DNA of 64,000 nt from Symsagittifera roscoffensis (taxonomy: Eukaryota; Xenacoelomorpha; Acoela; Convolutidae): positions 7,355,671 through 7,419,670 of the forward strand of contig NC_087064.1 of assembly GCF_963678635.1 (NCBI RefSeq), given 5' to 3'. The notes under the pieces are model-generated. The model did no database searches and was not told where the DNA came from. It worked only from the letters and a program-made list of their open reading frames with translations. Positions within the stretch are counted from its first letter, which is position 1. Every line of letters begins with the position of its first letter. The position numbers were made by a program, and so were the translations under genes. Of this stretch, positions 50,497-61,545 are shown one piece after another.

Positions 50497-51651
50497 CTGA
50501 GGGAATTGCCAGGTTGCTTATGGCGGGGTTCCAGCTCATTCCATTCAAACAAGCGCGAGGATGCTCCGTGGCCACTTGCACGAACTGGTTGCGCACCGTT
50601 AGATTCTTTCTAAAATCAACCACGCGAGACTTCTGAATCGTCCCGTCATGCGCAGTCCTTGTTAGTACTACAGTTCGAGGTGCTCGCTCCGAGCTGCTGG
50701 AAGAATGATCAAAGCGTTGGGAAGGGACGACCCTACCCAATGTCCGCCCAGTGGTTCTGTTGATCTCATCCATTGTTGCTCTAGCCACCTGATTGAATGA
50801 CTCTTGAAGCTGAGGAGCGAGATAGGTGTCGGAGGGGTCTGGTATTGTGTTTCTTGGGTTGGGAGCAGACCATGGTGTCTGCTGAGGGGTGTCGGGCCCT
50901 CTCGGTGCGCACAGTTCCTGTGCGCTCGTCCTGGGAAGTGTGTCCCTGGATGCTTCCGAGGAGTTCATCGTAGCCAGAACCTCCGTGACACTTGACTCGC
51001 CCTCGCCATATATAGCTCCTTCAGATGTTTTATCTCCTCTTCCTTGTAGGCTATTTGCAGGTCTTCAAACTTCTTCTTCCATTCGTTCATTTCTCGATAT
51101 ATTGTCCTGTACTCCTGCAGCTTGGAACACAGCTCGTTCTGATCACTTTCTTTCTTCTCTAAGGTCTCGATCGTCTCCGAGGTATGTATCTCGATCTCGC
51201 TCACCTTCACTCTCTTGAGAAGAGGAGCAGCTGTTGGGGAGTCTACTGAGTGTGACGGGCCCGGTCCATCACGTAGTCTTTTCGCTCCGATGAGCGGCTG
51301 CGCAGGCTGAACAGGTAGGGGCATCTCACCTAGCCGGTGATCCCTTTGCTCGCCTAGTCCCGGCTCACGAGCCAAGTCGTGTCCGGATATTTCTCCTCGG
51401 CGCCATCTCATCAATCGATTTCGACCTCTCTCGGCTGTCCCGGACCCACCGAAGGCCAGCATCAACACCACTTCTGTGGGGCGATTCCCTAGACCCTATC
51501 GTCCCAACGCGTTGAGGAGTGCGACCACAAACATTGCCAATCCCGGGTCTTCTCGTGTAAAATCACAATCAATCAGCCGCTGATAGATCTCGTCTAGAGT
51601 CACTCCTAGACTCGCTGAAAGGAATTCCATTAACTCATTTGTATCGCCCAT
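50494..51651 (-). pseudogene. ORF2 N-terminal part of element C, before the element B insertion
   Basis: The ATG at 51651-51649 matches the ORF2 starts of A and B (an in-frame ATG further up at 51723 has no counterpart). The conserved PTEVVLMLAFG and LAREPGLGEQR blocks are followed by a short coiled coil. There is a TAG near 51498 with a frame change, another shift near 50966, and the frame then runs into the LTR of B at 50493, just ahead of the SGNH block I. The rest continues at 25896. Confidence 0.85.
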
Positions 51652-52079
51652 TTCTGCGCGTTGATTTTCGTGTCGTGAAGTTTCTTCAAGTTTGCTTTGA
51701 TTCAGTAAACAAGATTTGATCAATTAAGAGCTAAAAAACAAGTCACGACTTGAAACCACCATTTCATGCGGTCCCATTTTCAGGATAAAACATCATTCAC
51801 ATTTTTCTCCTTTAAAACAATCCATTGAAATTTTTCTTCGTTACTGATTGAAAACTTAGCACCAAGGTGGATCGTCCACCTTCAACTTTATCGAGGCAAC
51901 ACGAATGAGCGCTGTCACCTTCAATACCAGGAGTTTTCTAGATCTTTCAGGACACAAACATCACATGACACATACCCTAACAATAACATAACACATAAAC
52001 ATCATATATCTACCTTATTACCTAAAAACATAATCACTAGTAGCTAAGCTAACTCAATCCTAATCTCTATAAAGTGCAC
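51652..52079 (-). other. Gap between ORF1 and ORF2 of element C
   Basis: Non-coding. On the minus strand GTGACTTGTTTTTTAG (51746-51731) is a candidate splice acceptor equivalent to the one in element B. Confidence 0.6.
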
Positions 52080-52580
52080 TTAATAAAAACCACTTATCGC
52101 CGAATGCAACTCCCTGCATATGCTCAGATAGTACTTTTTATGTAAGTAAATTTCTATGTCAGTTTCTGAAAATATCACGTGTATGAGGGCGTACAACTCT
52201 CTCGGATGTAGCTTTCCCCTATTAGGATCATAGACTGGTAACGAGAGAGGGGTCACTCCTCTCTCAACCAGAAAATCCCTAAGTCGAATCAAGGCCAATA
52301 CCAAGCTCTCTGGATCTACGTGTTGCCTATCAGTGGCCTTGGTAACCAGGAAACACAAATATTTCCCTGGTATCTGTGATGCAACAGGGGGCAGCGCTAT
52401 CATCCCTCCCACGCCAGGCCTCTGTTTTCATAAAACCTCGATGTTCCTATACTCTCTTTTGAAATCAGCCGCTAGTGCTGTTTTGAAGCTTACATCCTCG
52501 GTTATCGCTATAGCGCATGTACGTTCCGTGAGTATGAAATCGCTGTCCGTTATGACGATATTGTTTTAATAATGGTTCGG
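52080..52580 (-). pseudogene. Macrodomain-like region of element C
   Basis: Same blocks as in A and B (ITDSDFIL, AIAITEDVSF, GKYLCFLVTK, LSLPVYDPNRGKL, IEIYLHKK). Two in-frame stops are present, one near 52567 and one near 52432 (TGA where B has the Trp codon TGG). The YDPNRGKL loop is unchanged, so this loop is a family trait, not decay of one copy. Confidence 0.75.
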
Positions 52581-52689
52581 TAGGTCAAAATAAGATTCAA
52601 AAATTCGTCCAAAAGGTGGTTTTTTAACGTTCTCGCCCTCCGTCTCCAGTTCTCCGGTTTCTCTTGCCGATTTTAATTTTTTAATGATC

Positions 52690-52731
52690 AGATTTTCGGT
52701 GAGGGTGAGTCCTACCCCCCTCCCCGGACAA
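52690..52731 (-). promoter_or_regulatory. Internal PPT-like motif of element C
   Basis: On the minus strand TTGTCCGGGGAG (52731-52720) is followed by a G-run and GTAGGACTCACC. One base is missing in the G-run relative to A and B, which shifts the reading frame and ends the preceding frame at about 52712, although the nucleotide block itself is well kept. Confidence 0.4.
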
Positions 52732-54814
52732 AAATATCCATCGACGTCCCCTTCGATCGCCCAAAGTCGAGCAGATCGAGGTTGGATTGCGGAACGCGTA
52801 GAGGCCCATCTGGAGCGACCCAGTTGGACTCGGTATTGTCATGGCTGACGTGTTTGATGCCGTCTTTATCAACATCCTGAATCGTCAAGATTCTCTCTTT
52901 AGGATCCGTCGGCAGATCGTGAAGCCATTCGAGCACTCGCAAGTTTGTTAATTCTTGCTCATGAGTCTGACCCACCTCTGGTTCGAACTCCACTTCTGGT
53001 TCGGAGCGATCGTCGATCCAATCTTGATCCATGTCATTTACCAAGTCGATCTCCGTTGGCACCGCTACTTCATCCAATCCCACCAGCGACTCCATCATAT
53101 CACTTAGAACTATCCTGTCTATGACAAAATCCTCGCCATACGGGTTGTACTTCTTCTTGTCCCTTCCTCTCTTGCTCTGGCGTGTCTCCATGGGGAGAGG
53201 AAAGTCAGGTTGTATTCCTTTGTCAATTTCAGTCTGTTCTGGGCAGTCCCAGTCCTCTTCGGCATAAGGTAGAGTTTCGTCATCCACCTCTACTCGCTCG
53301 GTCAACTCTAGGTCCATTGGTAGGTCGCAATCATCCACCACCTCATTTCCGTCGTTTTTGTCGCGAGTGCCTTTTTCATTCACCTCACAAGCAGGATCCA
53401 CTATCAAATAGTCTCCCTCTTGCATATCTGCTGGGATGCACCAGTCCTCCGATGATGCATTGTGCGGTTTGATGTTTTCGTAATGAGCTGCTCTCCCTGT
53501 GCTCAGTCGATAAAACCGACCTCCTTGGTGCACTTCTGTTATCTGAAATGGACCACGCCATTTCTTTAATAATTTTTTGGTTCCTTTTGGTGGAATCACT
53601 TCCTGAAATACCCAGACGTAATCGCCAACTGAGTAGGCTTTTGCATCGGCAGTCCTTGTATCAAACCTCCGTTTCTGTCTAATTTGCGCCTGTTTCCTAC
53701 TCCATAAATCATTGAGGTCCTGCTGTCTTCTAATGACATCCCTCACGTACATTTGCGGTGCTGTTCTCCTCCCTTCATATTCAGGGTAGAAAAACGTCAA
53801 CGGAAGCGCCTTTTCGTGACCCGATAGCATCATATTCGGACTTATTCCCGTGGTGGAATGCTCTGTGCTGTTGTAAGCACCCATCACCTGCGGCAAGTGT
53901 CTATCCCAGTCATCCATGTAGCGTGAGCAAAAAACTCTCAACATGGAGACCGGCGTGCGATTCTGCCTCTCGACTAGGCCATTCGTTTGCGGGTGATAAG
54001 TGGTCGAGTGGGCCTGTGCTACCTGCGACCTTTTCATTAACTCCTTCGTGAGATCACCCACGAATGCTTTGCCATTGTCCGATTGGAATGTGATGGGGCA
54101 GCCGTGCCTCGCTATCCACTCTTTTATCAAATGATCGCATGTTTCCTCCGCTGATGCTGTCATGCAGGGTGCTGCCTCTGCATATTTCGTAAAATGGTCA
54201 ATCATTACCAGCACCTGATTGTAGACCGTGGCTGTCATGCATATCTTCTGGTGATCAATTTGCACCACCTCGTTGAAACCCGATGACTCTATTGACTGCA
54301 GTGGGAGCCTTAGTTTCCGGGAGTCCTTCGCCTGTTGACACGATAAGCACGCAGAGATCCACTTTTCACACACCTTCTTCAAGCCAGGCCATTCGAATCG
54401 TTTCTGTATCCTGTTGTACACTTTGTCCACCCCTTGATGGCCCATCTGATCATGTGAACGAAAGAGCAACTCAGTCTGGTACAACTGTGGTAACACTATC
54501 GAATTGTACTTGTAAAGGACCGTGTTTTCCTCTTTCCGTTTACAGGCTACAATTCCGTCTTTATTCAGGTACAGCAGATCTTTTCTCTTCATGTAAAACT
54601 GCTTCAAAATCTTGTAGCTGTCCTCTTCCAAATCTTTTTTGTCAGGTGCTCCATTCTCAATCCATCTCTTCAGATTGCTCGTCATTCTATCGTTTCGTTG
54701 AGCCCTTAGGAGATCCGACAGCCGGTATCTGGCTTTCAAATACGTCTTTACCACGTTCATTTGCCACTCGTTATCTCCGGTGCATGAACATCGTCCATCA
54801 ACTTGACACACCAT
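52712..54814 (-). pseudogene. Integrase, GPF module and acidic linker of element C
   Basis: The longest open part of C: the end of the RNase H-integrase linker, HHCC finger (SHDQMGHQG, then CLSCQQAKD), the DDE core (VQIDHQ, FQSDNGKAF, GLVERQN), a KKWRGPFQITEVH module and the acidic linker up to FVRG. It is preceded by a frame change near 54790 and closed by the shift at the PPT-like block. Confidence 0.85.
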
Positions 54815-56396
54815 ATCTTTTTCAAAGGCGTCGCTTCCTGCACAGATGGTTCCAGATTGGTACGGACGACCGTACCATGTGGCAGCAATCTGGTTGGTTG
54901 TTTCGAAACTGCTATCAGCTCGAGCTCATCGGCGGCATTATCCACCACAGTGCCCTCCTCGTCGGAGGTGTACCTGTCTCTGTCCGGATCCTGATGCATT
55001 TCTCTGTCCAGCCCGCGCTGCTTCCAGTCCACCAACAAGGAATGAATCGCAATCTCCGATACATCGGAATTGGAAGTAGTCTCGGATGTGTTATCCCAGG
55101 ACTGAGGCCTCGAGTCATCACTTCAGCCGAATGATTCCGCATCATCATGTTCCAATCTGTCTGTGATGTTTCTCGACTCCCCAGACAAAACTCTGTCCAT
55201 TGGTCGCTTTGAATCCGACTTCCCGGAAAAATTTCTGTCCCTAGGTGGTCTCATTAACCTTTCCCCGGACAAATCGTCCTGCACGGGCCTGAAGGTGTCC
55301 GACTCCCCGGACATTGTTTCGTCCCCGGAAGAGCAATCTGAGCTCGGATCATACTCTTCTTTTACATCCGTGAAATGTACTTTTCTCGTGAAGCTGGATT
55401 TCGACTTGACCCTGACTTCCTCAGTAACTTGGACCGGGTTCGGTCTCCCACGTTCTGTGAACGAAGTCCTCAACAAGACATCCTTCGGCATTGAGGTCAA
55501 CAGCTGGTTCACTATCGACCGGCAATCCCGTTCCACATCGCGACCGCAAATGATCACTGCCCTCTTCTCCGTTTTCTCAGTTACGGTCAATCGCTGCATG
55601 GTATTCATCCACTCACGATCATGTCTGTCGACTTCTCTATCCAGCAAGTCATGAAGTTTCCCCATGACGTCCTATTTAGCAGAGCTATGCTGTTTATACC
55701 TAGCCTGAAGATCTCCTGCTGTACTAGATTGGATCGGACTAGCAGATCCAGCGGAACGGGCTCACCCCTGGCTAAAATCTTTATCTCAGCGGCTGTTTCC
55801 ACTGGAAGTTCAGGGTGTCCTGGTATAGGGTGCCCTGACTTATCCAGCCACCTAGTGAGTGGTAGTTTGTCGTAAGTCTCTTTGTCTAGGAAAGAAAACC
55901 CGTCTTTGACCTCAGCTTGGTTAGCCTGCTTTTCTTCGAGTCGCTCATAGAATTCTGTCTTGTTACTGAGGCTATCAGCATTTTGATGCTTGTCACGGGT
56001 ACGGTGCTCTATGATCATGTGGTATCCGTCTAGGCGCGCGATCCAACGATCAATATAACTTTGGTCCATCGAATAGGTTTTCAGCCAGGCAAGGGCGCGA
56101 TTATCCACACGCAACTTGAAGGGAGCACTTCCCAAGTAGGCCCTGTATTTTTCCACGAAAGTGATCACCGCGAACATTTTCGCTTTCGGTGCGCCATACT
56201 TCATCTCGGTATCGCTCAAGACCTTACTTCCGTAGGCTATTGGACGGAGAACCATTCTCCCGTTCCACTCTTGCTCCTGGTGAAGTATGCCTGATATCGC
56301 AACCACTGATGCATCCGTGTCCAACATAAACACCCCCTTTTCTGTTGGCATGCCGAGGACTGGTGCCTCGCAAAGTTCGCGTTTAATGTTTTCAAA
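54757..56396 (-). pseudogene. RNase H and SGE linker of element C
   Basis: Pieces 56351-55605 (RNase H, MLDTDASVVAISG block), 55665-55123 and 55122-54757. The joins are a TAA at 56397-56399 in phase with the upstream frame, a small deletion with frameshift near 55665 and a stop at about 55123. The linker has four SGE-type repeats. Confidence 0.82.
55177..55314 (-). repeat. Four TCCGGGGAG-type cores at 42-bp spacing (element C)
   Basis: On the minus strand the 12-mers lie at 55314-55303 (ATGTCCGGGGAG), 55272-55261 (one change), 55230-55219 (degenerate) and 55188-55177 (one change). The spacing is exactly 42 bp, equal to 14 codons. Confidence 0.75.
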
Positions 56397-58157
56397 TTAA
56401 ACTTGTTCCTCATCGGTCCAAGTGAACTTTTTGCCTTTGTTTCTCATCAACTGTTGCATGGGGTATATCTTATCGGCGTATCCCTTGACGAACTCCCGAT
56501 AATAGTTAGCGAACCCCAAAAAACTCATCACTTGTGTATCTGACTTAGGTGCATTCCAGGTCAAAACCGCTTCGACCGCTTCGGGATCTGGTCTCACTCC
56601 ATGCTTATCCACCAGGCGGCCTAGATACTTTACGGAGTCTCTGAGGATTTCACACTTCGAGGATTTAAACTTCAATCCCGCCTGCTTCATGCAAGTAAAC
56701 ACCTCATCTAACCTCTCTATGTGATCCTCTAGGGTTGGCGTTGCGATCACGACATCATCGACGTAACACATGATGAGATTCCCGTATTTCTTTCTCACAC
56801 TCGTTAGTGCCTGGGCCATCAGTCGCTGGAATGTGGCCGTCGCGTTGCACAATCCGAACGGCATCCTCTTCCACTGGAACAATCCCAGCTCGCACGCGAA
56901 GCCCGTCTTCTCACGATCTTGCTTTCGGAGTGGCACTTGCCAGAACGCCTAGCCCAGATCTAACGTCGTGAAGAATTTCGCGTCCCCCAACTTGGATAGG
57001 CTCTCATCGATGCGGGGAATCGGGTATGCGTCCTTTATATTCAATGCGTTCAGATAACGGAAACCACAACAAAACCTGAGTTGCCTCCCTTTCTTTTTAG
57101 CCATGACCACGCCACAAGCCCACGGGGACTTCGACGGCTCGATCATGTCGTACTCCATTAACAGCTCGATTTCCTTCCTGTACGCTTCCGACTTATGAGG
57201 GGTCATTCTTCTCGCCCCTTCCCTATGAGGTACCGAGCCCTCTTCTATCTCAATCTCGTGTTCTACAAAAATACAGCAGCCTATGTCGGCCTTATGTTTC
57301 GAAAAAACGTCTGCGTTCCGACTTAGCACCGCCCTGAGCGAATCTAGTTCCTTGTCTGATATTTTACCCTTCAAATGTTCTAACTCAGGTAGGACCGGTT
57401 TATTCGCTGCTACCTCTGTTTCTGTCGATCTCTCGGAAAAATTCGAACAAGTAGACAACCCATCATCTGTTTCCGACTTCATTGAAAACAATTTCCTAGA
57501 AGGTTTCAATTCTTTTACTCTCTTCAGTATACATTCTTGGTTCGCATGCCAGGAAAATTTAGTTACATCAAAATTTTTCAAGTTCTCCACACTCTGAATG
57601 TCTGTGTTCAGAGGCAATGCGTAGCCAAGTTTCTTTCCCCTCTGTATTGTCACTGTTGTTGCTTCTGTGTTCAACAACACACTCACACACAGTCCGCTCT
57701 GAGTGAATGAGAAGCTTCTTCCTAAAACAGCCGAGCTCTTACTGTTTGGATTTGGTACCAGACATACCTGTCTGTCATTGCTGAGTTCATTTAGATTCCT
57801 CATCCTATACGTCGCTACCACGGCTTGGTTTGGTTTCAATCTCACTTTTCGATCAAGAAAAATTGGCACCTTAGCCTGGTTCATTAAGATCTTTTTAAAA
57901 GGTTTCTTTTCATACTTCCTCTCCGGATCTTTGATCCTGATCAACCCGTCATTGAGGTCGATCGTGACATCAAAAATGCGTACAAAGTCCCTTCCCAGGA
58001 TGAATTGATCGGACTCGTCCAAATTTTGCGCCACCGGTATCAGATCCGACCTATCAAAGCCCATGTCAGTCCAGGTTTTGACTGGCATGACACTGACCAC
58101 TGCACCGGTGTCTAACAGTCCTTTCACTGAAAGTTGTCTGCCCTGCACATCTAGCAT
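56397..58157 (-). pseudogene. Protease and reverse transcriptase of element C
   Basis: Frame 58157-56949 covers the protease (GLLDTGAVVSVMP) and the N-terminal RT. A TAG at 56951-56949 (Ser codon in A and B) interrupts the GSAFWQ block, and 56936-56397 continues in the same frame with an intact CYVDDVVIA motif up to a TAA at 56399-56397. A segment of the protease between the DTG loop and the ILGRDF block is missing relative to A and B. Confidence 0.87.
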
Positions 58158-58560
58158 ATGTGCTGCCAGATCGGCTTCGCAACCTATGTGGACCGTATCC
58201 TAGTGAGAAGATTCTTCCTAAAACAGCTGAACTCTTACTGTTTGGGTTTAGGACCAGGCATACTTTTCTGTTGTTACTAAGTTCAAATAAATTTCTCATC
58301 CTAAACGTCGCCACTACAGCTTGATTTGGTTTTAACTTAACGATCTAGGAAAATTGACACATTCGCCTGATAAATCAAGATCCTAATAACAGGTTTCTTT
58401 TCAAATCCGACCTATTGAAAACCATATCGGTCCAGGTGCTTATGGGCTTGACACTGACAACAGCTCCAGTGTCAAGCAGTCCAGTACGTGTGCTGCCAGA
58501 TTGGCTTCACCACCTATGTGGACCGCATCCTGTTCAAGCATGGCATTGTGTCCAATTCGT
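57710..58560 (-). repeat. Diverged partial tandem duplication of the protease region in element C
   Basis: 58198-58560 repeats, in the same order and with internal deletions, the content of 57710-58197. Both hold the LSN(N/D)R(K/Q)VCLV(L/P)NPNSKSSAVLGR block and the DTGAVVSV block. The two copies differ at many positions, so the duplication is old or arose by recombination between different copies. The junction lies near 58200. Confidence 0.75.
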
Positions 58561-58602
58561 CGTACCTTAAGCTCCTCTTGACTGGTGAGGGCCATTGACC
58601 TC

Positions 58603-59404
58603 TTAATAAGGTCCATCTACTCTCATCAGTCTCGGCCCACCTGTTGTGAGTAACGCTCTCACAGCCCTAGAATCCAACTTTGGATCTTTTTCCCTCAGGA
58701 TCTCTGCATAGAATTTCAGGTGTACCAGGGTGATTTCTGACGGCTCACTAAAGTTCTTCACCACCTGATTACCCGCGACCGATTTGGTCGACATTATCTT
58801 GCTTCTCTCACTTTTCATACCGAAGGTCTTCCCTGAGATGACATTCAATTTCAAACCCCATTTCTTGGGTTCCCGGTTGTCTTCTTCTTTCACTGTCTTC
58901 TCCAGGGCATCCAGTTTCTCGTGCAACTCTGTATTTTCCAGTTAAGACCTCACCCATTGTTCACTTTCTTTCGTAGCTAACTCTTGTTGAACTTTTTTCA
59001 ATGCGGTCCGAGCCGCCAGACCATAATCTACCTTGAGCGCACTAGCTGGTGCAGCCTCCAGTTTTGAGTCAATCGCGTCATCCGGCAAGGTATTTAGCTT
59101 TTTGGTTGTGAATTTGCCTTGGGTCACTTCTTTCTTCCGCGACTCAGCTTGGTTCATCAGGCATGCTTGGATAGCTTTTACTCCTGAAAGCGCCTCCTCG
59201 TGGAGTGGATGCTTCGCGTCCGCTACTGCATCCAAAACTGAGTGCAGTCCAAGTTGTAATGTCCTTCCAGATTGCAAATGAAACATCTAGGTCCATATTT
59301 CATTATGAGCACTCTCAAGTAATCTTCCTGGTCCTCATCAGTTGCGTCAACGTCGTCAAGAAAGTAACCAATCGCTTTCTTGTTAGTAGTATATGTTGGA
59401 TGAA
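58603..59404 (-). pseudogene. Gag C-terminal remnant of element C
   Basis: Frames 59404-59287, 59286-58942 and 58926-58603 together cover the region around the second zinc knuckle (CFICNLEGH, last Cys lost to a frame change) and the following helical linker up to the SRAVRALLTTGGPR block. The first knuckle is not found. Homology stops at about 59404. Confidence 0.75.
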
Positions 59405-59896
59405 ATCAGCCGGGGGGTGATGACCCGATGTATTAACATAGACTATAGAGTATCCGGTCATCACCCTATGTATTAACATAGGCTACAAATTTCCCAATGT
59501 AATAAGATACCAGGTTTCAGATGGTAAGTTTCAAATATTTTTGGCGCCCAAAATTCCCATTTTTTAGTATAGTGTATAGATTTCCCTATGTATTAGAAAT
59601 TCTTTGTAGGGAATTAAGAACTCATTAAGATAGGGAATAGGATTCCTAATGTATTCCGATGGTAAGGTTTCAGATGGTGAGGTGGTATGTTTCAGAAAAT
59701 TAAACTGGTACCCGAACTTTTTGGCGCTCGATTTTTCCGATGTTCCAAATTCTAGGTTTTTTCTTAATCAAAAAACAATATATTGTCAACCGAAACGTAG
59801 CGTTTAGAAAAAGTTTTTGAAAAAAAGGTTATTTACAGAGAAAATGTATTAATTCACAGCCTCGTATACAATTTTACTACATAATCTCTTACAATT
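59405..59896. other. AT-rich non-coding stretch at the edge of element C
   Basis: No gene. It begins with a short inverted repeat and holds two copies of a TATGTATTAACATAG word, two copies of TTTTGGCGC and two of GGTTTCAGATGGT. It may be the terminal part of another transposon that interrupts or truncates C. Confidence 0.5.
59416..59484. repeat. Inverted repeat and direct repeat at the C boundary
   Basis: GGTGATGACC (59416-59425) and its exact complement GGTCATCACC (59456-59465) flank a 30-bp spacer. Each is followed by a 16-bp word, CGATGTATTAACATAG and CTATGTATTAACATAG, one mismatch apart. The position, 12 bp from the last gag homology, suggests a transposon end. Confidence 0.6.
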
Positions 59897-60190
59897 TTAG
59901 AGCTTTAGTATATATTCCATCACATTCAATTCAACTTCCCGTTTAGGGTAAAAATAAATAAATCCTTTTTTAATTTCTTCATCTCCAGAGTCTTCTAATG
60001 CGCGTTTGTTCAGCAGCGCTTTGCTGTTAAACTTATGTTTTGACTTTTCTATCATAACAGCAATACGTTTTACTACACAGGCATAACATTTCGGTGCATC
60101 TGAACTCCTCCTTGAACCATCCTGGTTCTCTCTTGTCTTGTTTCTTATGTTTAGAGCAACAAGTACGGGGGAAAAAGTTGTTTTTCGCAT
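59897..60190 (-). CDS. Small unrecognised ORF, 97 codons
   Basis: A basic, lysine-rich frame with a CYAC pair. It directly follows the decayed frame 60733-60290 and may be a remnant of the same element. No family recognised; it could be chance. Confidence 0.25.
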   Translation of the reverse strand: MRKTTFSPVLVALNIRNKTRENQDGSRRSSDAPKCYACVVKRIAVMIEKSKHKFNSKALLNKRALEDSGDEEIKKGFIYFYPKREVELNVMEYILKL

Positions 60191-61029
60191 CTGCTCTGAA
60201 ATCGTCTCGACAGTCCACGAAATTGCTCCGGATCACAACCCGATTTTTCAAGAAAAGAATTAAAATTCTTGGTAATAGATTTCTCAAGACTAGTTATACT
60301 GCAAGAGCTCGAAACAAACACAAATTGTCATTGTATGGTTTTTTGTGTTTTGATCCGCAATCAAATAATTAACATGGTTATTCCTCAGAAGTGGTTCGGG
60401 AATCACTGAGTCTGGACACCTCATGGGTACGTTTTTGAGTAAGGCGGCAAAAATGCTCACATTAGTAATCAACTTGAATCGCCATTTTGTCTTTTGTCTC
60501 TCTTGTGTACAAACTTCATTGATATCTTGCTTATTGACCTTGTTCTGTATAGTCGTCAAGTCTGCTTTAGTACAAAGCAGCATAGATTTATCAAAGAGTG
60601 TGTTAAGTTCATGAGCGTAGAAATAACGATATTTGCCGGTTTCTATATTACGTAACACAAATGTCAAGGCAACGTTGTTGATTTTTGCTGCAAAATCCAG
60701 TTTTTCAAAGACTTGATTCAGCTTTTCATTCACTAGATAAAGATCTAGTTTTGAGTTTTGAAAATTGAAAAGCTTGTGGCGTCATTTTCCACCTCAGTAT
60801 CTGTCAAGAAGTGCTGACAGGCATTCAACTCATCTTGTAGCTGATCACTATCCTCCTCGTTTTCGAAGATTTTATTCAAATCAGCAGCAGAATCACTCGC
60901 TTTCAACCCGTGATCTTTGTTGCGATGTTGTTGAAGTGAATAATAGCTTGGAAATTCTTTTTCACACGATACACACTTTGTTGACTTTGGGGTTGACTTT
61001 GCGTGCTTCTTGCTTGACTGGAAATTCAT
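60191..61029 (-). pseudogene. Possible Polinton-type protein relic with C2H2 finger
   Basis: Frame 61029-60745 has a C2H2 finger (CVSCEKEFPSYYSLQQH, C-x2-C-x12-H-x4-H) and an acidic tail. Frame 60733-60290, shifted, has blocks such as YRYFYAHELNTLFD, KWRFKLITNVSIFAALL and PDSVIPEPLLRN; past 60290 the message continues in broken frames to about 60200. From memory these blocks resemble the N-terminal part of large proteins associated with Polinton/Maverick DNA polymerases in invertebrates. That assignment is uncertain and the polymerase motifs themselves are not present. Confidence 0.4.
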
Positions 61030-61116
61030 TTCTTGCTGCTTGTAAGTATAAAATTTACATTACGGACAAGAAATAACTCCTACCCGCAACTCTTGCGATG
61101 TCGAGCCGCATTGGCT

Positions 61117-61314
61117 CTACTGTACTCTTTTACCACAGTCCTCGCAATTCACTTTCTCATTCCTGTTGAGTTCTGGCATCTGAAAAAAAGTGGGAGATTT
61201 AGCTTGTAGCAAAAATAAATAAAAATACATGGCACCTGCCGCATTTTGTCGAAAAAATTGAAACAATTTCCACATCTTGTCAAAAAAATTGAAACACTTT
61301 TCGCATCTTGTCAA
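61117..61314 (-). other. Short zinc-finger-like frame upstream of the relic
   Basis: The C-terminal end of this frame, beginning at a Met (MPELNRNEKVNCEDCGKRV), has a CEDC pair. It may be the original start of the finger protein read at 61029-60745, separated by decay. Its N-terminal part is a translation of the neighbouring tandem repeat and is not meaningful. Confidence 0.25.
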
Positions 61315-61545
61315 AAAAATTGAAACACTTTTCGCATTTTGTCAAAATTATTGAAACACTTTTCGCATTTTGTCGAAAAAAATTGAAATATTTTCCAAAA
61401 CTTGTCAAAACATTGAAACACTATTCGCATCTTGTCAAAAAAACAGAAACATTTTTCGCATTTGGTCAAAAATTTGAAACACTTTTCGCATTTGCAGGAA
61501 AAAAGTGAAATACTTTTTGCATCTTGTCAAAAAACAAAAATTTTT
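61238..61545. repeat. Imperfect tandem repeat, about 10 copies of 30-31 bp
   Basis: Unit approximately AAATTGAAACACTTTTCGCA plus TCTTGTCAAAA. Copies vary by single bases and small indels. AT-rich, non-coding. Confidence 0.85.

Larger units (their letters stand above)
50494..59404 (-). mobile_element. Element C, upstream half: gag, pol, macrodomain-like and ORF2 start
   Basis: Minus-strand remnant read from 59404 down to 50494, where element B interrupts it. It begins abruptly between the two gag zinc knuckles; the gag N-terminus, leader and 5' LTR are missing or lie beyond 64000. Every coding part carries stops or shifts. Confidence 0.9.

Noticed and set aside
54283-55134. 283-codon plus-strand frame
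   Set aside because: Antisense to the integrase and SGE linker of element C.
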